54,039 nucleotides of DNA from Cupriavidus consociatus (lineage in GTDB: Bacteria > Pseudomonadota > Gammaproteobacteria > Burkholderiales > Burkholderiaceae). The translations under genes and the position numbers were made by a program. The DNA lies in assembly GCF_017814975.1 (NCBI RefSeq), contig NZ_JAGIQA010000027.1, positions 6,802 through 60,840 on the forward strand, written 5' to 3'. Shown piece after piece: positions 1-8,056 of this stretch. The stretch's first letter is position 1. Each line of letters opens with the position of its first letter. Below the pieces are notes generated by a model, which made no database searches, was not told the DNA's origin, and saw only the letters and a list, made by a program, of their open reading frames with translations.

Positions 1-401
1 TACCCGAGCCGCCCCGCAAAACCACCGGCACCCAACCGCATGCAAAACTGATCTGACGCTGTAGCCATTGACACCCTTGCCCTCACCCCCGACCCTCTCC
101 CGCGAGCGGGAGAGGGGAGAAAACAAGTGGGATTTGGGACTTATCGAGAAGGAGACCCCATGCTGAAGCAAGGGCCGCAGCGCCTAGACCTTCCGCCGGT
201 TTGCTCCCCTCTCCCGCTTGCGGGAGAGGGGCCGGGGGTGAGGGCCAGCGCCTGCAGTACCCGAGCCGCCCCGCAAAACCACCGGCACCCAACCGCATGC
301 AAAACTGATCTGACGCTGTAGCCATTGACACCCTCGCCCTCTCCCCCGACCCTCTCCCGCGAGCGGGAGAGGGGAGAAAACAAGTGGGATTTGGGACTTA
401 T
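1..401. repeat. Partial tandem duplication (257-bp period) with three REP-like palindromes
   Basis: Bases 1-144 recur at 258-401 at a constant offset of 257 with only a couple of mismatches, so the leader of mmsB is partly duplicated; copy A is cut by the window edge. Each copy carries a palindrome with arms CCCTCTCCCGC / GCGGGAGAGGG (93-116 and 350-373). A third, longer one (12-bp arms, 206-231) lies between them. Similar GCGGGAGAGGG palindromes are scattered between genes in Burkholderiaceae and other proteobacteria. The duplication also includes a ribosome-site-like AAGGAGAC and an ATG (copy A ATG at 160), which opens a 53-codon frame without recognisable content. The 5' limit of the unit is outside the window. 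Confidence 0.85.
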
Positions 402-418
402 TAGGAAGGAGACACCCC

Positions 419-1324
419 ATGCATATCGCCTTCATCGGCCTGGGCAACATGGGCGCGCCCATGGCGCGCAACCTGCTCAAGGCCGGCCATACCCTGACCG
501 TGTTCGACCTCAATGCCGCCACCGTCGCCGCGCTGTGCGCCGAGGGCGCCGCCAGCGCCGATACCGCGCGCAAGGCCGTGGCGGAAGCTGATTTCGTCAT
601 CACCATGCTGCCCGCCGCCGCGCACGTGCGCAGCGCCTACCTTGGCGAAGACGGCGTGCTCGCCGGCGTGCGCCCCGGCGTGCCGCTGGTCGATTCCAGC
701 ACCATCGATCCGGCCACCGTGCGCGAACTGGCCGCCGCCGCGCAGGCCCAGGGCAATGCGCTGGCCGACGCCCCCGTTTCCGGCGGCACCGTCGGCGCGC
801 AGGCCGGCACGCTGACCTTCATGGTCGGCGCCACCGAAGCGCTGTTCGAGCAGGTGCGCCCGGTGCTGGCCGGCATGGGCCGCAACCTGGTCCATTGCGG
901 CGGCACCGGCACCGGCCAGGTCGCCAAGATCTGCAACAACCTGATTCTCGGCATCTCGATGATCGGCGTGTCGGAAGCCATGGCGCTGGGCGTGAAGCTG
1001 GGCATCGACGCCAATGTGCTGGCCGGCATCGTCAACACCTCGACCGGACGCTGCTGGGCCTCCGATACCTGCAACCCGTGGCCCGGTGTGATCGAAACCG
1101 CCCCGGCCGGACGTGGCTACAGCGGCGGCTTCGGCGCCGACCTGATGCTCAAGGACCTGGGCCTGGCCGCCGATGCCGCGCGCAGCGTGAAGCAGCCGCT
1201 GTTCCTCGGCGCGCTGGCTCAGCAGGTCTACCAGGCCATGAGCCACGCCGGCGAAGGCCAGCTCGATTTCTCCGGCGTGATCCGCCAATACCTGTCCGCC
1301 ACCGACAAGGAGCGCCAGCCATGA
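419..1324 (+). CDS. mmsB: 3-hydroxyisobutyrate dehydrogenase (MmsB)
   Basis: This cytoplasmic NAD-dependent enzyme of valine catabolism oxidises 3-hydroxyisobutyrate to methylmalonate semialdehyde. The 301-aa product has the usual family length. Visible are the N-terminal Rossmann motif GLGNMGAPMARNL (residues 7-19), the substrate-binding DAPVSGG (118-123) and the catalytic-lysine segment GTGQVAKICNN with Lys170. The ATG follows AAGGAGACACCCC, a strong ribosome site. Its stop overlaps the ATG of the enoyl-CoA hydratase gene (ATGA), so the two are translationally coupled, and the third gene of the set is a 3-hydroxyisobutyryl-CoA hydrolase. That context supports the valine-pathway role over other beta-hydroxyacid dehydrogenases such as tartronate semialdehyde reductase. 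Confidence 0.93.
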   Translation: MHIAFIGLGNMGAPMARNLLKAGHTLTVFDLNAATVAALCAEGAASADTARKAVAEADFVITMLPAAAHVRSAYLGEDGVLAGVRPGVPLVDSSTIDPATVRELAAAAQAQGNALADAPVSGGTVGAQAGTLTFMVGATEALFEQVRPVLAGMGRNLVHCGGTGTGQVAKICNNLILGISMIGVSEAMALGVKLGIDANVLAGIVNTSTGRCWASDTCNPWPGVIETAPAGRGYSGGFGADLMLKDLGLAADAARSVKQPLFLGALAQQVYQAMSHAGEGQLDFSGVIRQYLSATDKERQP

Positions 1325-2091
1325 TCGAATTTGCATTGGATGGCCACGTCGCCACGCTGACGCTAAGCCGCCCGCCCGCCAACGCCTTTACCGCCGATGG
1401 CCTGCAGCAGCTGCGCGACCTGGTGGCCAAGATCGATGCCAACCCCGAGATCCGCGCCGTTGTCGTGACCGGCGCCGGAGAGAAATTCTTCAGCGCGGGC
1501 GCCGACCTGAACGGCTTCGCTGACGGCGACCGTGCTCATGCGCGCGCGATGGCGCAGCAATTCGGCAGCGCCTTCGAAGCCCTGCAGAATGCGCGCCCCG
1601 TGGTCATCGCCGCCATCAACGGCTATGCCATGGGTGGCGGCCTGGAATGCGCACTCGCCTGCGATATCCGCTTCGCCGAGGAACACGCGCAGATGGCGCT
1701 GCCCGAAGCCGCCGTCGGCCTGCTGCCGTGCGGCTGCGGCACGCAGACGCTGCCGTGGCTGGTCGGCGAAGGCTGGGCCAAGCGCATGATCCTGACCAAC
1801 GAACGCGTCGACGCGGCCACCGCGCTGCGCATCGGCCTGGTCGAACAAGTGGTGCCGCGCGGACAGGCGCTGGCCACCGCGCTGGAAATGGCGCAACGCG
1901 CCGGCAAGGTCAGCCCGCGCGCCGCCGCCTACAGCAAGCAGCTGGTGCACCTGGCACGCCAGGGCGTGCCGCGCCAGGCCGCGCTGGCGCTGGAGCGCGA
2001 GCGCTTTGTCGACCTGTTCGACGGCGCCGACCAGCGCGAAGGCGTCAATGCCTTCCTCGAGAAACGCGCGCCGCAATGGCGCAACGCCTAG
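1321..2091 (+). CDS. Enoyl-CoA hydratase/isomerase (crotonase family)
   Basis: A 256-aa crotonase-fold protein expected to hydrate methacrylyl-CoA or another enoyl-CoA in valine degradation. Both glutamates used for catalysis in crotonase are present, in GGGLEC (Glu109) and LPEAAVG (Glu129). The oxyanion-hole segments FSAGADL and YAMGGG are intact. A PCGCGTQ stretch replaces the common PGAGGTQ, a small deviation next to the active site. The start is the ATG overlapping the mmsB stop by four bases; a longer upstream reading frame is only a shadow of mmsB. Co-transcription with mmsB and the following acyl-CoA hydrolase gives the pathway assignment; the exact acyl substrate is inferred. Confidence 0.9.
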   Translation: MIEFALDGHVATLTLSRPPANAFTADGLQQLRDLVAKIDANPEIRAVVVTGAGEKFFSAGADLNGFADGDRAHARAMAQQFGSAFEALQNARPVVIAAINGYAMGGGLECALACDIRFAEEHAQMALPEAAVGLLPCGCGTQTLPWLVGEGWAKRMILTNERVDAATALRIGLVEQVVPRGQALATALEMAQRAGKVSPRAAAYSKQLVHLARQGVPRQAALALERERFVDLFDGADQREGVNAFLEKRAPQWRNA

Positions 2092-2100
2092 GAGCCTGCC

Positions 2101-3246
2101 ATGCGCCTGACCGAATCGGCTATCTCGCCGCGTAGTGCCGGCACGCAGGATGACGCCGAGCCCGAGGCCCTGTTCGATGTCATCAACGGCGTCGGCATTG
2201 CCACGCTGAACCGGCCGCGCCAGCTCAATGCGCTGTCTTACCCGATGATCGTCGCGCTGGGCACTCAGCTCGAAGCCTGGGCGCATGACGACGCCATCCG
2301 CGCCGTGGTGCTGCGCGGTGCCGGTCCCAAGGCGTTCTGCGCCGGCGGCGATATCCGCGCCTTGTACGACAGCTACCGCGACGGCACGCCGCTGCACCGC
2401 CGCTTCTTTATCGACGAATACACGCTTGACTACCGCCTGCACCGCTATCCCAAGCCGCTGGTGGCGCTGATGGATGGCGTCGTCATGGGCGGCGGCATGG
2501 GCCTGGCGCAGGCCGCGCACCTGCGCATCGTCACCGAGCGCTCGCGCGTGGCCATGCCCGAGACCGGCATCGGCCTGGTGCCGGATGTCGGCGCCAGCCA
2601 TTTCCTGTCGAAGCTGCCGGTGCAGCTGGCGCTGTATCTCGGCCTGACCGGCGTCACCATCGGCGCCGCCGACGCGCTGCTGTGCGGCCTGGCCGATGCC
2701 GCCGTCGACAGCGGCACGCTGGCCGGGCTCGAGCAAACACTGGCCGGCATCGCCTGGGGTAGTGACGTGCTCGCCGACCTGCGCCAGGCACTGGTGCACG
2801 AACCCGCGACAGGCGCCGCCGACGCACCGCTGCTAGAGGTGCTGCCCGCGCTGCTGCGCCATTTCCCCGCGCATGCCACCCTGCCGGACATCCTGGCCGG
2901 CCTGGCGTGCCAGGACGACCCGCGCTACACCGCGTGGGCCACGCGCACCATCGACGTGCTGCGTACGCGCTCGCCGCTGTCGGCTTGTGCGACACGTGAA
3001 CTGCTGCTGCGCGGCCGGCGCATGGACCTCGCCGACTGTTTCCGCATGGAGCTGGCGGTGGTGGTCAACACCTTCTCGCAAGGGGATTTCATCGAAGGCG
3101 TGCGCGCGCTGATCGTCGACAAGGACAACGCGCCGCGCTGGCGCACCACCAGTTATGAGGCTGTGGCGCCGGAAGATGTGCAGGCACTGTTCCAGCCATG
3201 GTGGGCGCCTGGCGAACAGCCATTGCCGCTGGTCCTTCCGGCCTGA
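2101..3246 (+). CDS. 3-hydroxyisobutyryl-CoA hydrolase (HIBCH type)
   Basis: A 381-aa crotonase-superfamily protein, longer than ordinary hydratases because of the C-terminal extension typical of 3-hydroxyisobutyryl-CoA hydrolases. Motifs match that subgroup: AFCAGGDIRALY near residues 78-89, VMGGGMGLAQAAH, and MPETGIGLVPDVGASHFL containing the Glu/Asp pair of the active site. The enzyme releases 3-hydroxyisobutyrate from its CoA ester, the substrate for MmsB encoded two genes upstream. Only nine bases separate it from the preceding stop, with GGAG in between. It is the last gene before a hairpin facing a convergent gene. Some family members are annotated only as enoyl-CoA hydratase, but the hydrolase reading fits the operon. 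Confidence 0.88.
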   Translation: MRLTESAISPRSAGTQDDAEPEALFDVINGVGIATLNRPRQLNALSYPMIVALGTQLEAWAHDDAIRAVVLRGAGPKAFCAGGDIRALYDSYRDGTPLHRRFFIDEYTLDYRLHRYPKPLVALMDGVVMGGGMGLAQAAHLRIVTERSRVAMPETGIGLVPDVGASHFLSKLPVQLALYLGLTGVTIGAADALLCGLADAAVDSGTLAGLEQTLAGIAWGSDVLADLRQALVHEPATGAADAPLLEVLPALLRHFPAHATLPDILAGLACQDDPRYTAWATRTIDVLRTRSPLSACATRELLLRGRRMDLADCFRMELAVVVNTFSQGDFIEGVRALIVDKDNAPRWRTTSYEAVAPEDVQALFQPWWAPGEQPLPLVLPA

Positions 3247-3260
3247 ACGCATCAAGCCAG

Positions 3261-3288
3261 GACCTGCGCCGCATCCGGGGCGCAGGTC
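3261..3288. terminator. Bidirectional hairpin between convergent genes
   Basis: Perfect 10-bp inverted repeat GACCTGCGCC / GGCGCAGGTC with an 8-base loop, lying between the convergent stops of the valine operon and the aminotransferase gene. There is no clear T-run on either side, so it is either a weak intrinsic terminator or an RNA 3'-end stabiliser. It could serve both strands. Confidence 0.6.
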
Positions 3289-3297
3289 ACCTCGCCA

Positions 3298-4509
3298 TCA
3301 GGCCTTGACCAGCCCGTCCGCGCGGAACATCGCCTTGATGCCCCGCACCGCCTGCCGGATGCGCGATTCGTTCTCGATCAGCGCAAAGCGCACGTACTCG
3401 TCGCCGTAGTCGCCAAAACCGATACCCGGCGACACGGATACCCTGGCCTTTGCCAGCAACTCCTTGGCGAACTCCAGCGAGCCCAGCGCGCGGTATGGCT
3501 CCGGGATTCGCGCCCAGATATACATTGACGCCTTCGGGATCTCGACCGGCCAGCCTGCCTCGATCAGCCCCTTGGCCAGCACGTCACGGCGCGACTGGTA
3601 TTGCGCGGCAATCTCGCGCACGCATTGCTGGTCGCCTTCCAGCGCGGCAATCGCCGCGATCTGCACCGGCGTGAAAGTGCCGTAGTCGTGATAGCTCTTG
3701 ATGCGCGTGAGCGCCGCCACCAGGTCCGGGTTGCCGACCATGAAACCGATGCGCCAGCCCGCCATGTTGTAGCTCTTGGACAGCGTGAAGAACTCCACCG
3801 CGATGTCCTTGGCACCCGGCACCTGCATGATCGAAGGCGCCTGATAGCCGTCGAAGACAATGTCCGCATACGCCAGGTCATGCACGACGAAGATATCGTG
3901 CTTGCGCGCCAGCGCGATCACACGCTCGAAGAAATCAAGTTCGACGCATTGCGCGGTCGGATTTGACGGGAAGCCCAGCACGATCATCTTCGGCTTGGGA
4001 TAGCTGCCCCGGATCGCGCGTTCCAGCTCGGCAAAGAAATCGATGCCCGGCACCAGCGGCACCGAACGGATATCCGCCCCTGCAATCACCGCGCCGTAGA
4101 TATGGATCGGATAGCTGGGATCAGGCACCAGCACCGTGTCGCCTCGGTCCAGCGTGGCCAGCATCAGGTGCGCCAGGCCTTCCTTCGAGCCGATGGTGAC
4201 GATCGCCTCGGTATCCGGGTCGATCTCGACGTCATAGCGCTCGCGGTACCAGTGCGAGATCGCGCGCCGCAGCCGCGGAATGCCCTTCGATGCGGAATAC
4301 CCATGCGTGTCGGGCCGCTGCGCCGCCTCGGTGAGCTTGGCCACGATATGCGCCGGCGTGGCGCCATCCGGGTTGCCCATGCTCATGTCGATGATGTCCT
4401 CGCCACGGCGGCGGGCGGCCATCTTGAGCTCGGCGGTGATATTGAAAACGTACGGGGGAAGACGATCGATGCGCGCGAAGCGGCGCTTGCCGGAGGAAGC
4501 GGCAGTCAT
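3298..4509 (-). CDS. alaC: Pyridoxal-phosphate aminotransferase, AlaC-like
   Basis: A 403-aa class I/II fold type I aminotransferase, probably a cytoplasmic glutamate-pyruvate (alanine) transaminase of the AlaC group. The cofactor lysine is Lys245 in FFTLSKSYNMAGWRIGF, with Arg253 following. PSNPTAQ (about 181-187) and the HDLAYADIVFDG segment (Asp211, Tyr214) supply the pyridine-ring contacts. The N-terminal RLPPYVFNITAELK and MGNPDGATP are characteristic of AlaC-like enzymes. It is transcribed alone, convergent with the valine operon. In many beta-proteobacteria this gene lies next to homoserine dehydrogenase (hom), which is not seen here. The exact amino acid preference cannot be read from sequence. 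Confidence 0.85.
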   Translation of the reverse strand: MTAASSGKRRFARIDRLPPYVFNITAELKMAARRRGEDIIDMSMGNPDGATPAHIVAKLTEAAQRPDTHGYSASKGIPRLRRAISHWYRERYDVEIDPDTEAIVTIGSKEGLAHLMLATLDRGDTVLVPDPSYPIHIYGAVIAGADIRSVPLVPGIDFFAELERAIRGSYPKPKMIVLGFPSNPTAQCVELDFFERVIALARKHDIFVVHDLAYADIVFDGYQAPSIMQVPGAKDIAVEFFTLSKSYNMAGWRIGFMVGNPDLVAALTRIKSYHDYGTFTPVQIAAIAALEGDQQCVREIAAQYQSRRDVLAKGLIEAGWPVEIPKASMYIWARIPEPYRALGSLEFAKELLAKARVSVSPGIGFGDYGDEYVRFALIENESRIRQAVRGIKAMFRADGLVKA

Positions 4510-4629
4510 GTGGAGTCCTTTACGTAAGCGCCCGGAACCGTCCGAGCGACGCTGGCAACTGCTGTCTCAGCTGCCGGGAACTTATGTTAGCGGGGATGCG
4601 GCCGTTGCACAACCGGCGTGTGCAGATGC

Positions 4630-5055
4630 CTAGAGCCTGCCTCCCGGCAGACCTGTCGGCCGCTTCGCGGGCAGATGGCGCACGATGCAGTCCAGCGCGG
4701 GAGAATCGGAGCGCCCGCCCAGCGCCGCGCTGACCGAATCGCGGTACTGCTGCGCAGAGATGCGCTGGTAGTACAGGCGCGAGGTCTGGTCCAGCCAGTA
4801 GACGTAGTCGTCGTCGCTGCGGCTGCCGCTGGTGCGCAGCCACTCGCTGATATTGTTCGTCCCGACCATCATGTTCGGGCACGCGGTCCGCAGCGAATCG
4901 AGATACGCATTGAAGTCGGTGGCCTGGCGGCTGCGCACGGCGTCCGGCGCACAGGCGGCCAGGATGGCAACGGATGCCGCAGAAGCGGCGATGATGCGCA
5001 ACGGCTTGGATGCGGGCAGCACGGCAGTCCTCCCGGCGGTGACGTTGCCTGCCAT
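4630..5055 (-). CDS. Putative small lipoprotein, unknown function
   Basis: A 141-aa product. A hydrophobic stretch (about residues 19-34) ends in the lipobox LAAC with Cys35, so the mature protein would be a lipid-anchored periplasmic protein of about 107 residues. Two further cysteines (in RTACPN and LDCIVRH) could form a disulfide. The 20 residues before the hydrophobic core are long for a signal peptide, and an internal start is possible. I do not recognise a domain. It lies between the aminotransferase and siderophore-reductase genes on the same strand but well separated from both, so no operon is evident. Confidence 0.6.
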   Translation of the reverse strand: MAGNVTAGRTAVLPASKPLRIIAASAASVAILAACAPDAVRSRQATDFNAYLDSLRTACPNMMVGTNNISEWLRTSGSRSDDDYVYWLDQTSRLYYQRISAQQYRDSVSAALGGRSDSPALDCIVRHLPAKRPTGLPGGRL

Positions 5056-5100
5056 CTTATGGCAACGCTGCGCCCGCGTACACCATGCCGCCGCCGTGGC

Positions 5101-5928
5101 TCAGTCGTCCAGCGTCTCGTGCACTGCCGCGTCGCCGCGCTTCCAGTAGGCCGAGGCGCGAATGCGCTTCTTGTCGATGCCACGCTCGCCGACCAGGTAC
5201 TGGCGCACCGCCTTCATCGCGGCAGCTTCTCCCGCCGCCCAGACATAGCCTTCGCCCTGCGGCAACGTGACCTGGCGCAGCGCCGCTTCCAGCAGGCTGC
5301 CCTCCGGCGCATCGCCGCGATGCAGCCAGCGCACCTCCACAGTGGCCCGGCTCGGCAGCGCGATCTGCGCGGCCGCATCGCCCACTTCCATGACGACGAT
5401 GGCGCGCGACTCCGCGCCCAGCTCTTCCAGGCGGCGGCCTACTGCGGGCAGCGCAGTATCGTCGCCGACCAGCAGATGCCAGTCGAAGCCCGTCGGCACC
5501 ACGAACGAGCCGCGCGGCCCGCCCACGCCCAGGTACTGGCCCGGCCGCGCCTGCGCCGCCCAGGTCGACGCAGGGCCATCGCCATGCAGCACGAACTCGA
5601 TATCCAGCTCCTGCGCGGCAGCGTCGTAGCGGCGCGGCGTATAGTCGCGCGCGGCCGGACGCGGCTGGCCTTCGGGGAAGCTGATGCCGTCGGGGCCCAC
5701 CTGCGGCAACACCGGCTTGTCGGCACCGTCCACGGGGAAAAACACCTTCACGTGGTCATCGAACGAGGCCGAGACAAAGTCTTCCAGCCCCGCGCCGCCC
5801 AGCGTGACGCGCAGCAATTGCGGCGTGACCTGCGTGGTGCGCACCACTTGCAGCAGGCGCATCTTCAGCGGATGGCGCACGCGCTGCACGGACAGATCGC
5901 GATTGGATTCAGGAGCGTTTGCAGTCAT
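5101..5928 (-). CDS. Siderophore-interacting flavoreductase (YqjH/NfeF-like)
   Basis: A 275-aa member of the siderophore-interacting protein family (ViuB/YqjH), FAD-containing cytoplasmic enzymes that reduce ferric-siderophores with NAD(P)H to release iron. Visible are the FAD-binding RDYTPRRYD, the HGDGPASTWA segment and GQYLGVGGPRGSF, followed by a pyridine-nucleotide half ending in YWKRGDAAVHE, typical of the family C-terminus. The start at 5928 has AGGAAT upstream; a 25-residue longer frame has no support. It lies 82 bp downstream of a His-rich PadR repressor on the same strand, the same pairing as E. coli yqjI-yqjH. Control by that repressor is therefore likely. Confidence 0.85.
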   Translation of the reverse strand: MTANAPESNRDLSVQRVRHPLKMRLLQVVRTTQVTPQLLRVTLGGAGLEDFVSASFDDHVKVFFPVDGADKPVLPQVGPDGISFPEGQPRPAARDYTPRRYDAAAQELDIEFVLHGDGPASTWAAQARPGQYLGVGGPRGSFVVPTGFDWHLLVGDDTALPAVGRRLEELGAESRAIVVMEVGDAAAQIALPSRATVEVRWLHRGDAPEGSLLEAALRQVTLPQGEGYVWAAGEAAAMKAVRQYLVGERGIDKKRIRASAYWKRGDAAVHETLDD

Positions 5929-6010
5929 TGAGGTATTCCTTGGTTGCGGACCCGACACTGGCCGGGTCCGGATGCCGATGACGGATGCCAGCGTCAGCGC
6001 CACCGGCGTA

Positions 6011-6709
6011 TCAGGCCCTGGGCCCGGCTTCGATTTCGGCCACCGCGCGCATCAGGATCGCGGCAATGCGGCGCTGCTCGTCGGCGCCGGCTTCGCTGCG
6101 CATCACCATCGCGCGTTTGATGGCGGCACGCGCCTGCATCAGTTCAGGCACCCAGCCGCCCTGCTCCGGCTCCGGCTGCGGCTCGCCGCTCATGGCCCGG
6201 CGCATCCATTCCATCTTGCGGGCGACGTGACGCAGCTTGGCCACCATCACATCGACACGCTCGCGGTTCGCGGCGAGATGCGCCTTGCCGGTTTCAGACA
6301 ACTGGTAGCGCTTCTTGTTGCCTTCGGTGTCGACCGTGGCGTAGCCGACCTCTTCCAGATAGGTCAGCGCGGGATAGACCACGCCGGGACTCGGCTTGTA
6401 GAAGCCGTTGGTGCGCGTCTCCAGCGCCTTGATCAGCTCGTAGCCGTGGCTGGGTTTTTCGTCGAGCAGGCTCAGCAGCAGCAGTTGCAGGTCGTCGGCG
6501 CTGAACTTGCGGCCACGGCGCCAGCCTTCGTTGTCGAAGCCGCCGGGGCCGTCGCCGCCGAAGCCGTCGTCGTCCCGGTTGCCCCAGAAGCCGGCGCCAC
6601 CTCGGCCCATGGCATGGCGCATGAGGTGCGGAGCGAGTCGCACGAAAGCGTCCCGAACCTTGCCGTGAGAGGCGTGGGGGTGGCTTGAATGGTGATGATG
6701 GTGGCGCAT
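6011..6709 (-). CDS. PadR-family metal-responsive repressor (YqjI/NfeR-like)
   Basis: A 232-aa regulator. Residues 1-20 contain a five-histidine run plus further histidines (RHHHHHSSHPHASH), then a Gly/Asp-rich linker to about residue 65. A PadR winged helix follows, with LLLSLLDEKPSHGYELIKAL and YKPSPGVVYPALTYLEEVGY. The C-terminal helices (about 150-230) are the dimerisation part. E. coli YqjI (NfeR) has the same layout: a metal-binding N-terminal extension on a PadR domain that senses nickel and represses itself and the ferric reductase gene yqjH. Here the downstream gene is a YqjH-like reductase and a 30-bp palindrome precedes the start codon, so autoregulation is likely. The bound metal is inferred. 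Confidence 0.82.
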   Translation of the reverse strand: MRHHHHHSSHPHASHGKVRDAFVRLAPHLMRHAMGRGGAGFWGNRDDDGFGGDGPGGFDNEGWRRGRKFSADDLQLLLLSLLDEKPSHGYELIKALETRTNGFYKPSPGVVYPALTYLEEVGYATVDTEGNKKRYQLSETGKAHLAANRERVDVMVAKLRHVARKMEWMRRAMSGEPQPEPEQGGWVPELMQARAAIKRAMVMRSEAGADEQRRIAAILMRAVAEIEAGPRA

Positions 6710-6732
6710 AAGTCCTCCGATGTATCGCTAGA

Positions 6733-6762
6733 TAGATCGTACGATATATATCGTACGATCTA
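6733..6762. promoter_or_regulatory. 30-bp perfect palindrome, candidate PadR operator
   Basis: A perfect 30-bp palindrome centred between 6747 and 6748, made of two self-complementary ATCGTACGAT units (6736-6745 and 6750-6759) separated by ATAT and flanked by TAG/CTA. It ends 24 bp upstream of the PadR start codon and lies between divergent genes, so it probably overlaps the promoter of the repressor-reductase operon. Two stacked palindromic units suggest binding of two dimers. Confidence 0.75.
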
Positions 6763-6940
6763 AAGTCAACCCCGGATATGGCCACGTTTGCAGCCCGGTT
6801 GCGTGCCTTACCGCACCAACCCAGGTTGTTTATCCCCGCTCCGCTTTCCAACATTCATTTAACGCCAAGCAGCGCGACAGACGCCGCGGCGCCCGAACAG
6901 AGATGGATTGAACAACAACAAGTCCTACCGGGGAGACAAC

Positions 6941-7993
6941 ATGGGCGCCAACACGCAGCGCAGGCTCACTGCAATCTGTCTCGGCGCCATGATGCTGGCG
7001 TCATGGGGAATGGCGCACGGCGCCATGGAGGATGCGCTGCTGAGCGCGGAACCGGTGGTTCCGGCAGCGCGGGGGTTTTTCGCGGAAGCGGCCTATGACG
7101 GAGGCGGTCATTACCAGGGCGGGCATTTCCGCACGGGATACAAGCTGTCGCCCGCATGGTCGCTGGAGGCAGGTTACTGGCGCCGGCACGTCTCCTATGG
7201 CGACGATTCCGCCGGCATCGACAGCTGGCTGGCGTCCACCAGCTATGGCCTGGTGACGACGCCCGATGCAGGGAGGAAGCTGACCTTGCGCCTGTCCGCC
7301 TGGGGCAACTACACCGGCAGCCTGAGCAAGAGTGGCTCCGCCTCGTCCGGCAAGTTCAGCGATTTCACCATCGCGCACCCGAACGATACACAGGTGCAGG
7401 CCGACGTGATCTACACAGGCCAGCCCTGGACCAACCACTTCCTGACAGGCTTCCTCAGCGCCGGCTACAGTTGGGTTCGCGCCGGCGATATCCAGGGCAC
7501 GCTGAAACAGGGCTCTTGCCTGTACAACGTCAGGGTCGGCTCCGACAACATGGCTCTCGGCACGCTGGCGGCGCCGTGCCGGGTCGGCCGCGCCACCATC
7601 TCCAATGGGGGCTTTCGCATGAACGCCGGGCAGATCGGCCTGGACGCGGGCGATGGCTTCAACGACGACGGCGCATTCATCGGCGCCGGCGGCTCATGGC
7701 GGTGGCGCTATGGCGCGTGGAGCCTGGTGGCCGGTTACCACGCGCAGTACTTCTTCCGTGAACTGGACGACCGCTACACGGCCTATGGCGCGCCCAAGTC
7801 GCAGTTCAACCAGACCATCCTGCTGCAGGCGTCGTACGCGATCAACCGCTACGTCGACGTATTCGTGCGCGGCCAGGGCGTGCAGAACAGCCTGATGGGA
7901 TATGTGCCGATGCTCTACAACCCGGTCACGGCGAGCAAGCTGGACCGGTCATTTGCGTTGTTCTCGATCGGGTTGCGCATCAGCGGGTTCTAG
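6941..7993 (+). CDS. Putative outer-membrane beta-barrel protein
   Basis: A 350-aa protein with a signal peptide (RRLTAICLGAMMLASWGMAHG) and predicted cleavage near residue 27. The mature part alternates short aromatic-rich beta strands (GFFAEAAYDGGGHYQGGHF, SLEAGYWRRHVSYG, WSLVAGYHAQYFF) and ends in a C-terminal Phe (FSIGLRISGF), the usual signature of Bam-assembled barrels. Two cysteines in the middle (SCLYNV, APCRVG) could form a loop disulfide. The start at 6941 was chosen for GGGGAG eight bases upstream; a TTG 33 bases earlier lacks one. It resembles the cellulose-synthesis BcsS style of outer-membrane protein, but no bcs genes are nearby, so function is open. Confidence 0.6.
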   Translation: MGANTQRRLTAICLGAMMLASWGMAHGAMEDALLSAEPVVPAARGFFAEAAYDGGGHYQGGHFRTGYKLSPAWSLEAGYWRRHVSYGDDSAGIDSWLASTSYGLVTTPDAGRKLTLRLSAWGNYTGSLSKSGSASSGKFSDFTIAHPNDTQVQADVIYTGQPWTNHFLTGFLSAGYSWVRAGDIQGTLKQGSCLYNVRVGSDNMALGTLAAPCRVGRATISNGGFRMNAGQIGLDAGDGFNDDGAFIGAGGSWRWRYGAWSLVAGYHAQYFFRELDDRYTAYGAPKSQFNQTILLQASYAINRYVDVFVRGQGVQNSLMGYVPMLYNPVTASKLDRSFALFSIGLRISGF

Positions 7994-8056
7994 CGGCCGG
8001 TTCTGGCGGCGCGCCGGCTAGCGGCGATGCAGGCGGCCGTCCACAGCTCCGTGCAA

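Noticed and set aside
160..321. 53-codon frame after the duplicated start site
   Set aside because: It runs through the palindromic repeats and has no protein-like composition; most likely a by-product of the duplication.
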